From the NCBI RefSeq assembly GCF_018687615.1, contig NZ_CP061299.1, positions 915,433 through 979,432 on the forward strand: a stretch of 64,000 nucleotides of DNA, given 5' to 3'. Shown here piece after piece: positions 18,657-27,141 of this stretch. Below the pieces are notes generated by a model. It saw only the letters and a program-made list of their open reading frames with translations. It did no database searches and had not been told where the DNA came from. How positions within the stretch are numbered: position 1 is the first letter of the stretch; each line of letters starts with the position of its first letter. A program made the translations under genes and the position numbers. Source of the DNA: Polynucleobacter sp. MWH-CaK5. GTDB lineage: Bacteria > Pseudomonadota > Gammaproteobacteria > Burkholderiales > Burkholderiaceae.

Positions 18657-18693
18657 CCTTCACACAATGGCCTTATCAGCCATTGTGTGAAGG
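18657..18693 (-). terminator. Terminator of lon
   Basis: A 15-bp perfect stem CCTTCACACAATGGC / GCCATTGTGTGAAGG with a 7-base loop, 17 bases past the lon stop. The T tract on the minus strand is weak (ACTTGTTT), so some read-through into tRNA-Val is possible. Confidence 0.75.
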
Positions 18694-18709
18694 TTCTTTA
18701 ATACAAGTA

Positions 18710-21136
18710 TTAGTGCTTGAGGACATCCCCTGAGCTGGCTTGAGCAGATTTACTTGCTTCAGCAGCTTTGGCGATTTCTTCAGCGGTTAGCTCAGGCAAG
18801 GCTTCTGGCATTTTTTCTAGCGCCAATTCCAAGACTTTATCAATCCATCTGACGGGCACAATCTCGATCGCGTTTTTAACGTTATCAGGAATGTCGGTCA
18901 AATCTTTGATGTTTTCTTCAGGAATCAAAGCCAACTTGATACCACCTCGGTGAGCTGCCAATAGTTTTTCTTTCAAGCCACCAATCGGCAAGACTTCCCC
19001 ACGCAAGGTGATTTCACCGGTCATGGCCACATCGGCTCTGACTGGAATGCCCGTTAAGACTGAAACCAAAGCGGTAGTGATCGCAATACCGGCTGATGGA
19101 CCATCCTTCGGTGTGGCTCCTTCTGGGAAGTGAATGTGAATATCTTTCTTTTCAAAAGATTCTTCAGTGATACCCAATTTGCGACCACGTGAACGAACCA
19201 CTGAGCGTGCTGCCTCAACAGACTCTTTCATCACATCGCCCAATGAACCAGTGCGAATCGTGTTGCCCTTACCTGGCATCACAGCCGCTTCAATGGTCAA
19301 TAGATCGCCACCCACCTCAGTCCATGCCAAACCAGTGACTTGACCCACTTGGTTTTGCTTAGCAGCTAGACCGTAGTCATAGCGACGCACTGATAGGAAC
19401 TTGTCCAAGTTCGAACCATCGACTTTGATCGGTGCAGCTTCTTTTTTGAGCAACAGTAGCTTGACCACCTTACGGCAGATTTTGCTGATCTCACGCTCAA
19501 GCGCTCGAACACCTGCTTCGCGGGTGTAGTAACGAATGATGTCGCGAATCGCTGATTCATCCACTGCAATTTCACCAGCCTTCAAACCATTGCCTTTGAT
19601 TTGCTTAGGCAATAGGTAGCTCAATGCAATGTGAGTTTTTTCGTCCTCGGTGTAACCCGCCAAACGAATCACTTCCATACGATCAAGCAAAGGACCTGGA
19701 ATGTTCAAGGAGTTTGAAGTCGCCACAAACATCACATCTGACAAGTCGTAATCGACTTCAACATAGTGATCTTGGAAGGTGTGGTTTTGTTCTGGATCTA
19801 AGACTTCAAGCATCGCACTTGCCGGGTCGCCACGGAAGTCCATGCCCATCTTGTCAATCTCATCTAACAAGAACAATGGATTGCGCACACCGACCTTGGT
19901 CAAGCTTGACAAAATCTTGCCTGGCATTGATCCAATGTAGGTGCGACGGTGACCACGAATTTCTGATTCATCACGCACGCCACCCAAGGCCATGCGCACA
20001 AACTTGCGGTTTGTGGCACGAGCAATCGATTGACCCAAAGATGTTTTACCCACACCAGGAGGGCCAACCAAACATAGGATTGGAGCCTTCACTTTTTCAA
20101 CGCGCTGTTGAACTGCGAGGTATTCCAAAATACGTTCTTTGACTTTGTCTAAACCATAGTGGTCTTCGTTCAATACTTTTTCAGCATTGGTTAAATCATT
20201 ATTGACCTTGCTCTTTTTCTTCCAAGGCAAGTTCACCAATGTTTCGATGTAGTTACGAATCACTGAAGCTTCAGCTGACATCGGAGACATCAACTTCAAT
20301 TTCTTCATTTCTGATTCAGCTTTTTTCAAAGCTTCTTTAGGCATCTTGGCAGCTTTGATGCGTTTATCGAGTTCTTCGATATCAGCACCCTCTTCGCCTT
20401 CGCCCAATTCTTTTTGAATGGCTTTGACTTGTTCATTCAAGTAGTACTCACGCTGACTCTTTTCCATTTGACGTTTGACACGTCCACGGATGCGTTTTTC
20501 AACTTGAAGAATGTCGATTTCACTTTCAAGGTGGGCCAAGATCGCTTCTAGTCTCTCAACCACGGTTGGCAACTCTAGAAGCCTTTGCTTCTGATCCAAC
20601 TTGATTGGCAAGTGTGAGCAGATGGTGTCGGCCAAACGACCAGCATCATCGATGCCTTGCAAAGTCGCAAGGATTTCTTGAGGAATCTTTTTATTGAGTT
20701 TGACGTATTGATCAAACTGAGACACTACCGCACGACGCAAAGCTTCAATCTCTGGCACTTCGCTGCTAGCGATTGCTTGAGGCGTGGCTTCACACATGAA
20801 GTATTCCAAACTGTCTTCAACATTGGCAACATCCGCACGTTGAGTTCCCTCAACGAGGACTTTGACGGTGCCATCAGGCAGCTTGAGCATTTGTAGAATC
20901 TTGGCAATACAGCCCACTGTGTACAAATCTTCCACAGCAGGTTCGTCTTTGGCAGCTGTTTTTTGAGCAACCAATAAGACGCTTTTGCCAGTTTCCATGG
21001 CAGCTTCAAGAGCTTTGATAGATTTAGGTCTACCCACGAACAATGGAATCACCATGTGCGGGAATACCACCACATCTCTTAGCGGCAACAATGGCAGCTG
21101 GATGGGTTCAGAAGGAAGTAACAAGTCACCAGGCAT
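18710..21136 (-). CDS. lon: ATP-dependent protease La (Lon)
   Basis: 808 residues, full length. The N-terminal substrate-binding domain starts IQLPLLPLRDVVVFPHM. The AAA+ module has Walker A GPPGVGKTS and Walker B LFLLDEIDKMG. The Ser-Lys protease domain has PKDGPSAGIAI (catalytic Ser) and the Lys in LKEKLLAAHRGG. It degrades misfolded and regulatory proteins in the cytosol. GGAGA precedes the ATG. It lies downstream of clpX but is separated by a strong terminator, so it likely has its own promoter; a heat-shock-like one is proposed. Confidence 0.99.
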   Translation of the reverse strand: MPGDLLLPSEPIQLPLLPLRDVVVFPHMVIPLFVGRPKSIKALEAAMETGKSVLLVAQKTAAKDEPAVEDLYTVGCIAKILQMLKLPDGTVKVLVEGTQRADVANVEDSLEYFMCEATPQAIASSEVPEIEALRRAVVSQFDQYVKLNKKIPQEILATLQGIDDAGRLADTICSHLPIKLDQKQRLLELPTVVERLEAILAHLESEIDILQVEKRIRGRVKRQMEKSQREYYLNEQVKAIQKELGEGEEGADIEELDKRIKAAKMPKEALKKAESEMKKLKLMSPMSAEASVIRNYIETLVNLPWKKKSKVNNDLTNAEKVLNEDHYGLDKVKERILEYLAVQQRVEKVKAPILCLVGPPGVGKTSLGQSIARATNRKFVRMALGGVRDESEIRGHRRTYIGSMPGKILSSLTKVGVRNPLFLLDEIDKMGMDFRGDPASAMLEVLDPEQNHTFQDHYVEVDYDLSDVMFVATSNSLNIPGPLLDRMEVIRLAGYTEDEKTHIALSYLLPKQIKGNGLKAGEIAVDESAIRDIIRYYTREAGVRALEREISKICRKVVKLLLLKKEAAPIKVDGSNLDKFLSVRRYDYGLAAKQNQVGQVTGLAWTEVGGDLLTIEAAVMPGKGNTIRTGSLGDVMKESVEAARSVVRSRGRKLGITEESFEKKDIHIHFPEGATPKDGPSAGIAITTALVSVLTGIPVRADVAMTGEITLRGEVLPIGGLKEKLLAAHRGGIKLALIPEENIKDLTDIPDNVKNAIEIVPVRWIDKVLELALEKMPEALPELTAEEIAKAAEASKSAQASSGDVLKH

Positions 21137-21190
21137 GGTTTATCTCCAAAATGTGTGTTTGTATTTTCCTACGTAGTAAGAATACATTGA

Positions 21191-21218
21191 ATTTGGGACT
21201 GTTTTGCTCAAAAACAAG
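21191..21218 (-). promoter_or_regulatory. Candidate heat-shock (sigma-32-like) promoter of lon
   Basis: On the minus strand CTTGTTT (21218-21212), a 13-base spacer and TCCCAAAT (21198-21191) resemble CTTGAAA-N13-CCCCATNT. It lies about 55 bases upstream of the lon ATG and downstream of the clpX terminator. Confidence 0.35.
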
Positions 21219-21311
21219 GGTAAAAACTAAGAAAATTGAGAAAAAAATGCATTTTTCTCATGTTTTCATCAATTTTTTCTTTCCCTAAGACTGTTTTTGG
21301 GAGGAAAAATG

Positions 21312-21339
21312 AAAAAACCCCCTATTTAGGGGGTTTTTT
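21312..21339 (-). terminator. Terminator of the tig-clpP-clpX unit
   Basis: Perfect stem AAAAAACCCCCTA / TAGGGGGTTTTTT around TT, about 45 bases past the clpX stop. Confidence 0.92.
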
Positions 21340-21385
21340 CTGATTAAACAGTATTAAATACTATATTTAGTTCAATCAGAAGTTC

Positions 21386-22675
21386 TTAGGAAGCAGCCTT
21401 CTCTGATGCTTCTTGATAGAGCATCAAAGGCTTGCCATCACCATTGATGGTGCTTTCATCGATGACCACGCGTTGAACGTTTTCTAGGCTTGGTAAGTCA
21501 TACATCACGTCCATCAAAGCGTGCTCGATGATTGATCTCAAACCACGAGCACCTGTTTTACGGGCAATCGCTTTTTTAGCGATGGCACTCAATGCATTAG
21601 GACGAATCTCTAATTCAACGCCTTCCATATCTAACAAGGCCTGGTATTGCTTCACCAAGGCATTGTTAGGCTCTGTGAGGATCTGAACCAAGGCAGCCTC
21701 ATCTAATTGAGCCAAGGTGGCTACCACTGGTAAACGGCCAATCAATTCTGGAATCAAACCAAACTTGATCAAGTCTTCGGTCTGAACTTCTTTGAGTAGT
21801 TCAGAGATAGAACGGTCATCTTTGCCACGCACTTGAGCACCAAAACCGATACCGGCTGTGACTGTGCGTTGCTGAATCACTTTTTCTAAGCCATCAAAAG
21901 CACCACCGCAGATAAATAGGATGTTGGTTGTGTCGACTTGCAAGAAATCTTGATTAGGATGCTTGCGACCACCTTGTGGAGGTACGGAAGCCATGGTTCC
22001 TTCAACAAGCTTTAAAAGTGCTTGCTGAACACCCTCACCTGATACGTCACGTGTGATCGATGGATTATCTGATTTGCGTGAAATCTTATCGATCTCATCG
22101 ATGTAAACGATGCCCTTTTGTGCTTTTTCAACGTTGTAGTCACAAGCTTGTAAAAGCTTTTGAATGATGTTCTCAACGTCTTCACCAACATAGCCAGCTT
22201 CAGTCAAGGTTGTGGCATCAGCGATCACAAATGGTACGTCTAATAATCTTGCCAATGTTTGAGCCAATAATGTTTTGCCTGATCCTGTCGGACCAACCAA
22301 CAAGATATTGCTCTTGGCTAACTCAACACCGTTGTGAACAGTTTTTTTGTTTTTAGCAGCACCAGTGGTTTCAATGTGCTTGAGGCGCTTGTAGTGGTTG
22401 TAAACCGCTACTGCCAATTGTTTTTTGGCATGATCTTGACCGATCACATATTGATCAAGACTTGCACGGATTTCATGAGGTGTTGGCAGACCTTCGCGAA
22501 GATCGGCTTCAGGCATTTGGCTGATTTCTTCAGTGATGATATCCGTGCATAAATCAATGCACTCATCACAAATAAATACAGAAGGACCAGCTATTAATTT
22601 TTTAACTTCGTGCTGACTCTTGCCACAGAATGAGCAATAAAGAGGCTTCTCAGTTGAATTGGTTGTATCGCTCAT
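21386..22675 (-). CDS. clpX: ClpXP protease ATPase subunit ClpX
   Basis: 429 residues. The N-terminal zinc domain has Cys at 14, 17, 36 and 39 (CSFCGKSQHE; CDECIDLC). The AAA+ module has GPTGSGKTLLAQ, VYIDEIDKI and sensor motif KTGARGLR near the C-terminus. It recognises and unfolds substrates and feeds them to ClpP. It lies 27 bases downstream of clpP, the standard tig-clpP-clpX order. Confidence 0.99.
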   Translation of the reverse strand: MSDTTNSTEKPLYCSFCGKSQHEVKKLIAGPSVFICDECIDLCTDIITEEISQMPEADLREGLPTPHEIRASLDQYVIGQDHAKKQLAVAVYNHYKRLKHIETTGAAKNKKTVHNGVELAKSNILLVGPTGSGKTLLAQTLARLLDVPFVIADATTLTEAGYVGEDVENIIQKLLQACDYNVEKAQKGIVYIDEIDKISRKSDNPSITRDVSGEGVQQALLKLVEGTMASVPPQGGRKHPNQDFLQVDTTNILFICGGAFDGLEKVIQQRTVTAGIGFGAQVRGKDDRSISELLKEVQTEDLIKFGLIPELIGRLPVVATLAQLDEAALVQILTEPNNALVKQYQALLDMEGVELEIRPNALSAIAKKAIARKTGARGLRSIIEHALMDVMYDLPSLENVQRVVIDESTINGDGKPLMLYQEASEKAAS

Positions 22676-22702
22676 GAGTGAACCTCCTGACTATCTTTTA
22701 GA

Positions 22703-23323
22703 TTAGCGCTTTTCGATCACTTGATCGATGAGGCCGTATTCTTTGGCTTGCTCTGCTGACATGAAGTTATCACGATCTGTGTCTTTAGCAATCGTTTCAA
22801 TCGTTTGACCTGTGCGATCAGACAACACTTTATTCAAACGTTCACGCAAATAAAGAATCTCGCGAGCTTGAATCTCAATATCAGACGCTTGACCACGTGC
22901 ACCGCCTAAAGGCTGATGAATCATCACACGTGAATTAGGCAATGAGAAGCGCTTGCCTTTTGTTCCAGCAGCCAACAAGAATGCGCCCATGCTCGCCGCC
23001 ATGCCCATGCACAATGTGCTGACATCCGGCTTGATGAACTGCATCGTGTCGTAAATAGCTAAACCAGCAGAAACAGATCCACCTGGAGAATTGATGTACA
23101 AAGAAATGTCTTTCTCTGGGTTTTCGCTTTCCAAGAAAAGCAATTGAGCAATGACCAAATTAGCTGTTTGATCATTGACTTCACCTACCAAGAACACCAC
23201 ACGCTCTTTCAATAAGCGTGAATAAATGTCATAAGCACGCTCACCACGACCAGATGTTTCGACGACCATTGGAACCATGCCCAATGCTTGTGTATCTAGT
23301 GCGCTATTTTGTGTGTGGTTCAT
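22703..23323 (-). CDS. clpP: ClpP ATP-dependent protease proteolytic subunit
   Basis: 206 residues. The catalytic triad is visible: Ser111 in GMAASMGAFL, His136 in RVMIHQPLGG, and an Asp in TDRDNFMSAEQA. INSPGGSV marks the oxyanion strand. It forms tetradecameric barrels with ClpX or ClpA. It is in an operon with tig and clpX. Confidence 0.99.
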   Translation of the reverse strand: MNHTQNSALDTQALGMVPMVVETSGRGERAYDIYSRLLKERVVFLVGEVNDQTANLVIAQLLFLESENPEKDISLYINSPGGSVSAGLAIYDTMQFIKPDVSTLCMGMAASMGAFLLAAGTKGKRFSLPNSRVMIHQPLGGARGQASDIEIQAREILYLRERLNKVLSDRTGQTIETIAKDTDRDNFMSAEQAKEYGLIDQVIEKR

Positions 23324-23367
23324 ATTCTTTTTGTCTCCAGGGTATCCATCAACAGCAATACAAAAAA

Positions 23368-24699
23368 TTACATCTTGCTGAGTTCTTCAAAGCTTACTGC
23401 TTTTTCTGATACTTTGGCTAGACCTGTCACATAAGCCACCACATTGTTCTCTAAAACAAGGGCTTCAACATCGGCCAAACGCTTCGGATCGCTGTAATAC
23501 CAACGCATCACTTCTTTTGGATCTTCGTAGCTGGCTGATTGCTCTTCGATTTCAGCTTTGATTTGTTCTGGCTTAGCTTCTAATGATTGCTGCTTGACCA
23601 ATTCATTCAAGATCAAACCAAGCTTCACGCGCTGTTCCGCTTGTGAAGTGAATAGTTCTGCAGGAATCGGAGCATCTTTGGCATTAGGTACACCACGAGC
23701 TGCTAGGTCTTGACGCGCATTGGCAATCAAACGCTCTTGCTCTTGTGCAACCAAACCTTTAGGCACTTCCATCTCACAAGCTTTTGTCAAAGATTCCATG
23801 ACTTGGCCTTTTAACAAAGTCTGTGTGCGACGAGCTACTTCACGCGTCAAGTTTGTACGAATTTCTTCGCGCATTTTGGCAACGCCTTCAGCAACGCCCA
23901 AAGCTTTTGCAAGCTCATCATTCACTTCTGGCAAATGAGGCCATTCAACTTTTTTCATTGTGATGGTGAAGTCAGCTGTTTTACCAGCCACGTCTTTACC
24001 GTGATAGTCAGCTGGGAAAGCCAATGGGAAAGTCTTCTCTTCGCCTGCCTTTAAACCCAAAGCCGCAGCTTCAAATTCTGGCAACATGCGGCCTTCACCC
24101 AATACAAACGCAAAGTTCTCAGCTTTACCACCTGAGAACTCAACGCCTTCAATCTTGCCCACAAAGTCAACTGTGACTTGGTCACCAGTTTGAGCTGCTG
24201 TATTAGCACCACCATTGCCATGCTCACCAGCCTCACCACGCACATGGTAGTGAACACGCTGTTTGCGCAAGATGTCTAAAGTCTTGTCGATTTCACCATC
24301 GTTCACATCAGTTGTATGACGTGTGATTTCTACTTTTGATAGATCACCGATCTTTACTTCTGGGAATACTTCAAACTTAGCGTCATAAACGATTGGATCA
24401 GCTGTCATGTCGCTCTTTGGCTCAAGACTTGGCTGACCAGCAATTTTCAAACCTTCTTTTTTGCTGATATCAAAGAATAATTTAGAGGCATGGTCAAACT
24501 GAACTTCAAAGTCCACTTGCATACCGTATTGGGCTTCAACCATCTTCATGGGAACCTTGCCAGGACGGAAGCCTGCCATCTTTACTGTTTTTGACAGTTT
24601 TTGTAAGCGCGCAGCGCGTGCTTTTTCAGTATCAGCTTTTGGAAAGCTTAAAGTAATTTTACGGTCTAAATTGCCGAGGTTTTCAATCGTTACAGACAT
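23368..24699 (-). CDS. tig: Trigger factor
   Basis: 443 residues. The N-terminal ribosome-binding domain has its signature at 43-50 (GFRPGKVP). An FKBP-type isomerase domain at about 165-250 (GDQVTVDFVGKI) and a C-terminal chaperone domain follow. It binds nascent chains at the ribosome exit. It is the first gene of the tig-clpP-clpX operon. The 257 bases upstream (24700-24956) are shared with divergent mscL and should hold both promoters; none was assigned with confidence. Confidence 0.98.
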   Translation of the reverse strand: MSVTIENLGNLDRKITLSFPKADTEKARAARLQKLSKTVKMAGFRPGKVPMKMVEAQYGMQVDFEVQFDHASKLFFDISKKEGLKIAGQPSLEPKSDMTADPIVYDAKFEVFPEVKIGDLSKVEITRHTTDVNDGEIDKTLDILRKQRVHYHVRGEAGEHGNGGANTAAQTGDQVTVDFVGKIEGVEFSGGKAENFAFVLGEGRMLPEFEAAALGLKAGEEKTFPLAFPADYHGKDVAGKTADFTITMKKVEWPHLPEVNDELAKALGVAEGVAKMREEIRTNLTREVARRTQTLLKGQVMESLTKACEMEVPKGLVAQEQERLIANARQDLAARGVPNAKDAPIPAELFTSQAEQRVKLGLILNELVKQQSLEAKPEQIKAEIEEQSASYEDPKEVMRWYYSDPKRLADVEALVLENNVVAYVTGLAKVSEKAVSFEELSKM

Positions 24700-24956
24700 G
24701 CTGGTATCCCGTTTAAGCTAATAAAATTAGGGGTTTAGGAAGCAACCGCTCAAGGGTTTTTCCGCCACCACTAGTGAAACACTACAAAAGCTCACTATTC
24801 TACATGATGGGCGGGCCAAAAGGACGTCTTATGATTCAGTGGTTTGTGGGGTTTAAGGGGCTTTTAGCGCTTATCTCCTTGAAGCGGATTGGCATTCATA
24901 GCCAATCTAGCTAAACTACGCAGCTTATTGATTTAGCAGACAGAAAGAGCAGCAAG

Positions 24957-25385
24957 ATGAAGATGATTCAAGAATTCCGCGCCTTTGCGGTACGAGGCAA
25001 TGTGATTGACCTGGCCGTTGGTGTGATCATTGGTGGCGCTTTTGGCAAAATCGTTGATTCTGTTGTCGGCGATGTGATCATGCCATTGGTGGCATGGTTG
25101 ATTGGTGGCAAATTAGATTTTTCTAATTTATTCATTGTTTTAGGCAAAGTTCCTGAAAATGTCCCAATGACCTTGGATGCTCTCAAAAAGGCCGGCGTAC
25201 CATTATTTGCCTACGGTAACTTTTTGACCATCACCCTCAATTTCGTGATTTTGGCCTTCATTATTTTCCAAATGGTCAAAATCATTAATCGCATTAAACT
25301 TCAGGACGAAGCAGATGCACCACCACCTCCAGTACCTGAAGATATTCAGCTACTAAGAGAAATCAGAGACAGTTTGAAAAAATAA
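24957..25385 (+). CDS. mscL: Large-conductance mechanosensitive channel MscL
   Basis: 142 residues, usual size. It starts MKMIQEFRAFAVRGNVIDLA, with TM1 (AVGVIIGGAFGKIVDSVV), a periplasmic loop, TM2 (FLTITLNFVILAFIIFQMVK) and the conserved cytoplasmic helix EIQLLREIRDSL-like end. It opens under membrane tension during osmotic downshock. The FKBP gene follows 9 bases later. Confidence 0.98.
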   Translation: MKMIQEFRAFAVRGNVIDLAVGVIIGGAFGKIVDSVVGDVIMPLVAWLIGGKLDFSNLFIVLGKVPENVPMTLDALKKAGVPLFAYGNFLTITLNFVILAFIIFQMVKIINRIKLQDEADAPPPPVPEDIQLLREIRDSLKK

Positions 25386-25394
25386 GGATAGAAG

Positions 25395-25742
25395 ATGATC
25401 ACCACTCCATCAGGTTTGCAGTATGAAGACACAGTTGTAGGATCTGGCGCAGAAGCCACCAAAGGTCAATATGTGTCAGTTCATTACACAGGTTGGTTGT
25501 ATGAGAACGGCCAAGCAGGTTCAAAATTTGATTCAAGCAAAGATCGCAACGATCCTTTTGAGTTCCCTTTGGGCGGCGGCATGGTCATCCGTGGTTGGGA
25601 TGAAGGCGTGCAAGGCATGAAAGTTGGCGGCACACGTCGCTTGGTGATTCCATCTGACTTAGGCTATGGCGCATCAGGTGCTGGTGGTGTGATTCCACCG
25701 AATGCAACTTTGCTATTTGAAGTGGAGTTGTTGGCTGTTTAA
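25395..25742 (+). CDS. FKBP-type peptidyl-prolyl cis-trans isomerase
   Basis: 115 residues, a minimal single FKBP domain: VSVHYTGWLYENG, KFDSSKDRNDPFEFPLGGG, VIRGWDEGVQGMKVGG and YGASGAGGVIPPNATLLFEV. Key active-site residues (Tyr, Phe, Asp, Trp) are present. There is no signal peptide, so it is cytosolic. It is co-transcribed with mscL and followed by a strong terminator. Confidence 0.96.
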   Translation: MITTPSGLQYEDTVVGSGAEATKGQYVSVHYTGWLYENGQAGSKFDSSKDRNDPFEFPLGGGMVIRGWDEGVQGMKVGGTRRLVIPSDLGYGASGAGGVIPPNATLLFEVELLAV

Positions 25743-25767
25743 GAAATGATTAAATTTCTGATTCAAT

Positions 25768-25797
25768 AAAAAAGCCTCGATTAGTCGAGGCTTTTTT
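25768..25797 (+). terminator. Terminator after the FKBP gene
   Basis: A 13-bp perfect stem AAAAAAGCCTCGA / TCGAGGCTTTTTT with loop TTAG. The symmetry means it can also serve ispF, which is transcribed toward it. Confidence 0.93.
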
Positions 25798-25860
25798 ATT
25801 TGTTGCTGTTCTTCTATCTTTTTCTTCTATTTTTTCTTTGAGTTTTTCTTAAGGCACTGT

Positions 25861-26349
25861 TTAATTTTTCACGATCAAAGCAACTGCTTGCACAGCAATG
25901 CCCTCGCCCCTACCAAGATGACCGAGCTTTTCATTTGTTTTAGCTTTGACATTGATGTGATCAGATGTAACACCCAAATCACTGGCAATGTTCTTAACCA
26001 TCTCAGGTATGTGTGGCGCCATTTTTGGTGACTGACAAATGATGGTGGCATCCACATTGCCTACTGAATATCCTGCTGCTTGCAGTAATGACATGGTGGC
26101 ACGGAGCAAGACGCGACTGTCTGCACCTTTATAACGATCATCCGTATCAGGAAAGTGTCTACCAATATCACCCAAGGCTGCAGCTCCTAAGAGTGCATCG
26201 GTGATGGCATGCAGTAAAGCATCGGCGTCTGAGTGCCCCAGTAGACCTTTGTCATTAGGAATCTTCACACCACCTAAAATCAAATCACGACCAGCCACCA
26301 ATGCGTGAACGTCGTAACCTTGGCCGATTCGAAATGCGCTGCTTGTCAT
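25861..26349 (-). CDS. ispF: 2-C-methyl-D-erythritol 2,4-cyclodiphosphate synthase
   Basis: 162 residues from the ATG at 26349. This start overlaps the ispD stop as ATGA, so it is preferred to the longer frame from 26403. IspF cyclises CDP-ME 2-phosphate in the non-mevalonate isoprenoid pathway. Metal-binding Asp/His lie in GYDVHAL and the family signature is LLGHSDADALLHAITDAL. IGRHFPDTD and KAKTNEKLGHLGRGEG are further family blocks. Translationally coupled to ispD. Confidence 0.97.
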   Translation of the reverse strand: MTSSAFRIGQGYDVHALVAGRDLILGGVKIPNDKGLLGHSDADALLHAITDALLGAAALGDIGRHFPDTDDRYKGADSRVLLRATMSLLQAAGYSVGNVDATIICQSPKMAPHIPEMVKNIASDLGVTSDHINVKAKTNEKLGHLGRGEGIAVQAVALIVKN

Positions 26350-27116
26350 TGATTCTCTTTCTTTTGAGAGTGATGGGTCAAGATTTGATCCATCAACGCC
26401 CAATCTTGTGGGTATGTGACTTTGATATTACGCCATTCACCTGGCACCAACAGTGGTTCACAACCAGCACGCTCCATGGCGCTCGCTTCATCCGTGACTT
26501 CAAACTTGTTTTTAATGGCGGCTTCTAATGCTTCAGTCAAAGCCATCAAACGGAACATTTGTGGTGTCTGAGCTAACCACAAGCCATCTCTTGGCAATGT
26601 TTTACCAATGCATTGAGGGTTTTGTGGAGAAATGAGTTTCAATGTATCAGCCATGGGCATGGCCAAAATGCCACCACTGACATAAACGTGTTCTGTGACC
26701 GCTTGAATCAAACGTCTGGCCGCCTCAATCGTTAAACCAGGGCGGGCGGCATCGTGCACCAAGATCCAGGCATCTTGATCAATGCCGGCTTTTGTCATGG
26801 CTTTCAGGGTATTAACAACCGTATCAGCTCTTGTGGCTCCACCCGTTGTGCTCAGGTGAAAGCGAGAGTCCTTTGGCCAGGATGCATTGGGCTGCTCTTG
26901 GGGCAATTCTTTACTTTCCTCAGAAACACCCACCCAAACAGAGCCAATTTCAGACATTGATAAGAAGGTCTTGATGGCGTGAAGCGCCATTGGCTGACCT
27001 GCCAACAACTCAAATTGTTTGGGTTGCTTCAAACCCATGCGACTGCCAGTGCCAGCACAAGGAATCAGAACATGCAGCTTGGGCATCGAATTTGGAGGGG
27101 TTTCGGCTAAATTCAT
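26346..27116 (-). CDS. ispD: 2-C-methyl-D-erythritol 4-phosphate cytidylyltransferase
   Basis: 256 residues. It makes CDP-ME from MEP and CTP. The nucleotide-binding start is PCAGTGSRMGLKQPKQF, and VHDAARPGLT and TDEASAMERAG are family blocks. The ATG at 27116 gives a 10-residue extension before MPKLHVLIP; the Met at residue 11 is an alternative. Only 25 bases separate it from the divergent mfd start. Confidence 0.96.
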   Translation of the reverse strand: MNLAETPPNSMPKLHVLIPCAGTGSRMGLKQPKQFELLAGQPMALHAIKTFLSMSEIGSVWVGVSEESKELPQEQPNASWPKDSRFHLSTTGGATRADTVVNTLKAMTKAGIDQDAWILVHDAARPGLTIEAARRLIQAVTEHVYVSGGILAMPMADTLKLISPQNPQCIGKTLPRDGLWLAQTPQMFRLMALTEALEAAIKNKFEVTDEASAMERAGCEPLLVPGEWRNIKVTYPQDWALMDQILTHHSQKKENQ

Positions 27117-27126
27117 CCCTCAATTC

Positions 27127-27132
27127 TATAAT
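27127..27132 (+). promoter_or_regulatory. Consensus -10 box of mfd, implying a very short leader
   Basis: TATAAT lies 9 bases before the mfd ATG (27142), so transcription would start about 2-3 bases upstream of the start codon. No good -35 was found. Confidence 0.4.
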
Positions 27133-27141
27133 GTCTAGCTT

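Noticed and set aside
18472..18690. 72-codon plus-strand frame across tRNA-Val
   Set aside because: Antisense to a perfect tRNA gene and the lon terminator.
26350..26403. N-terminal extension of ispF
   Set aside because: The ATGA overlap with ispD and family alignment support the later start.
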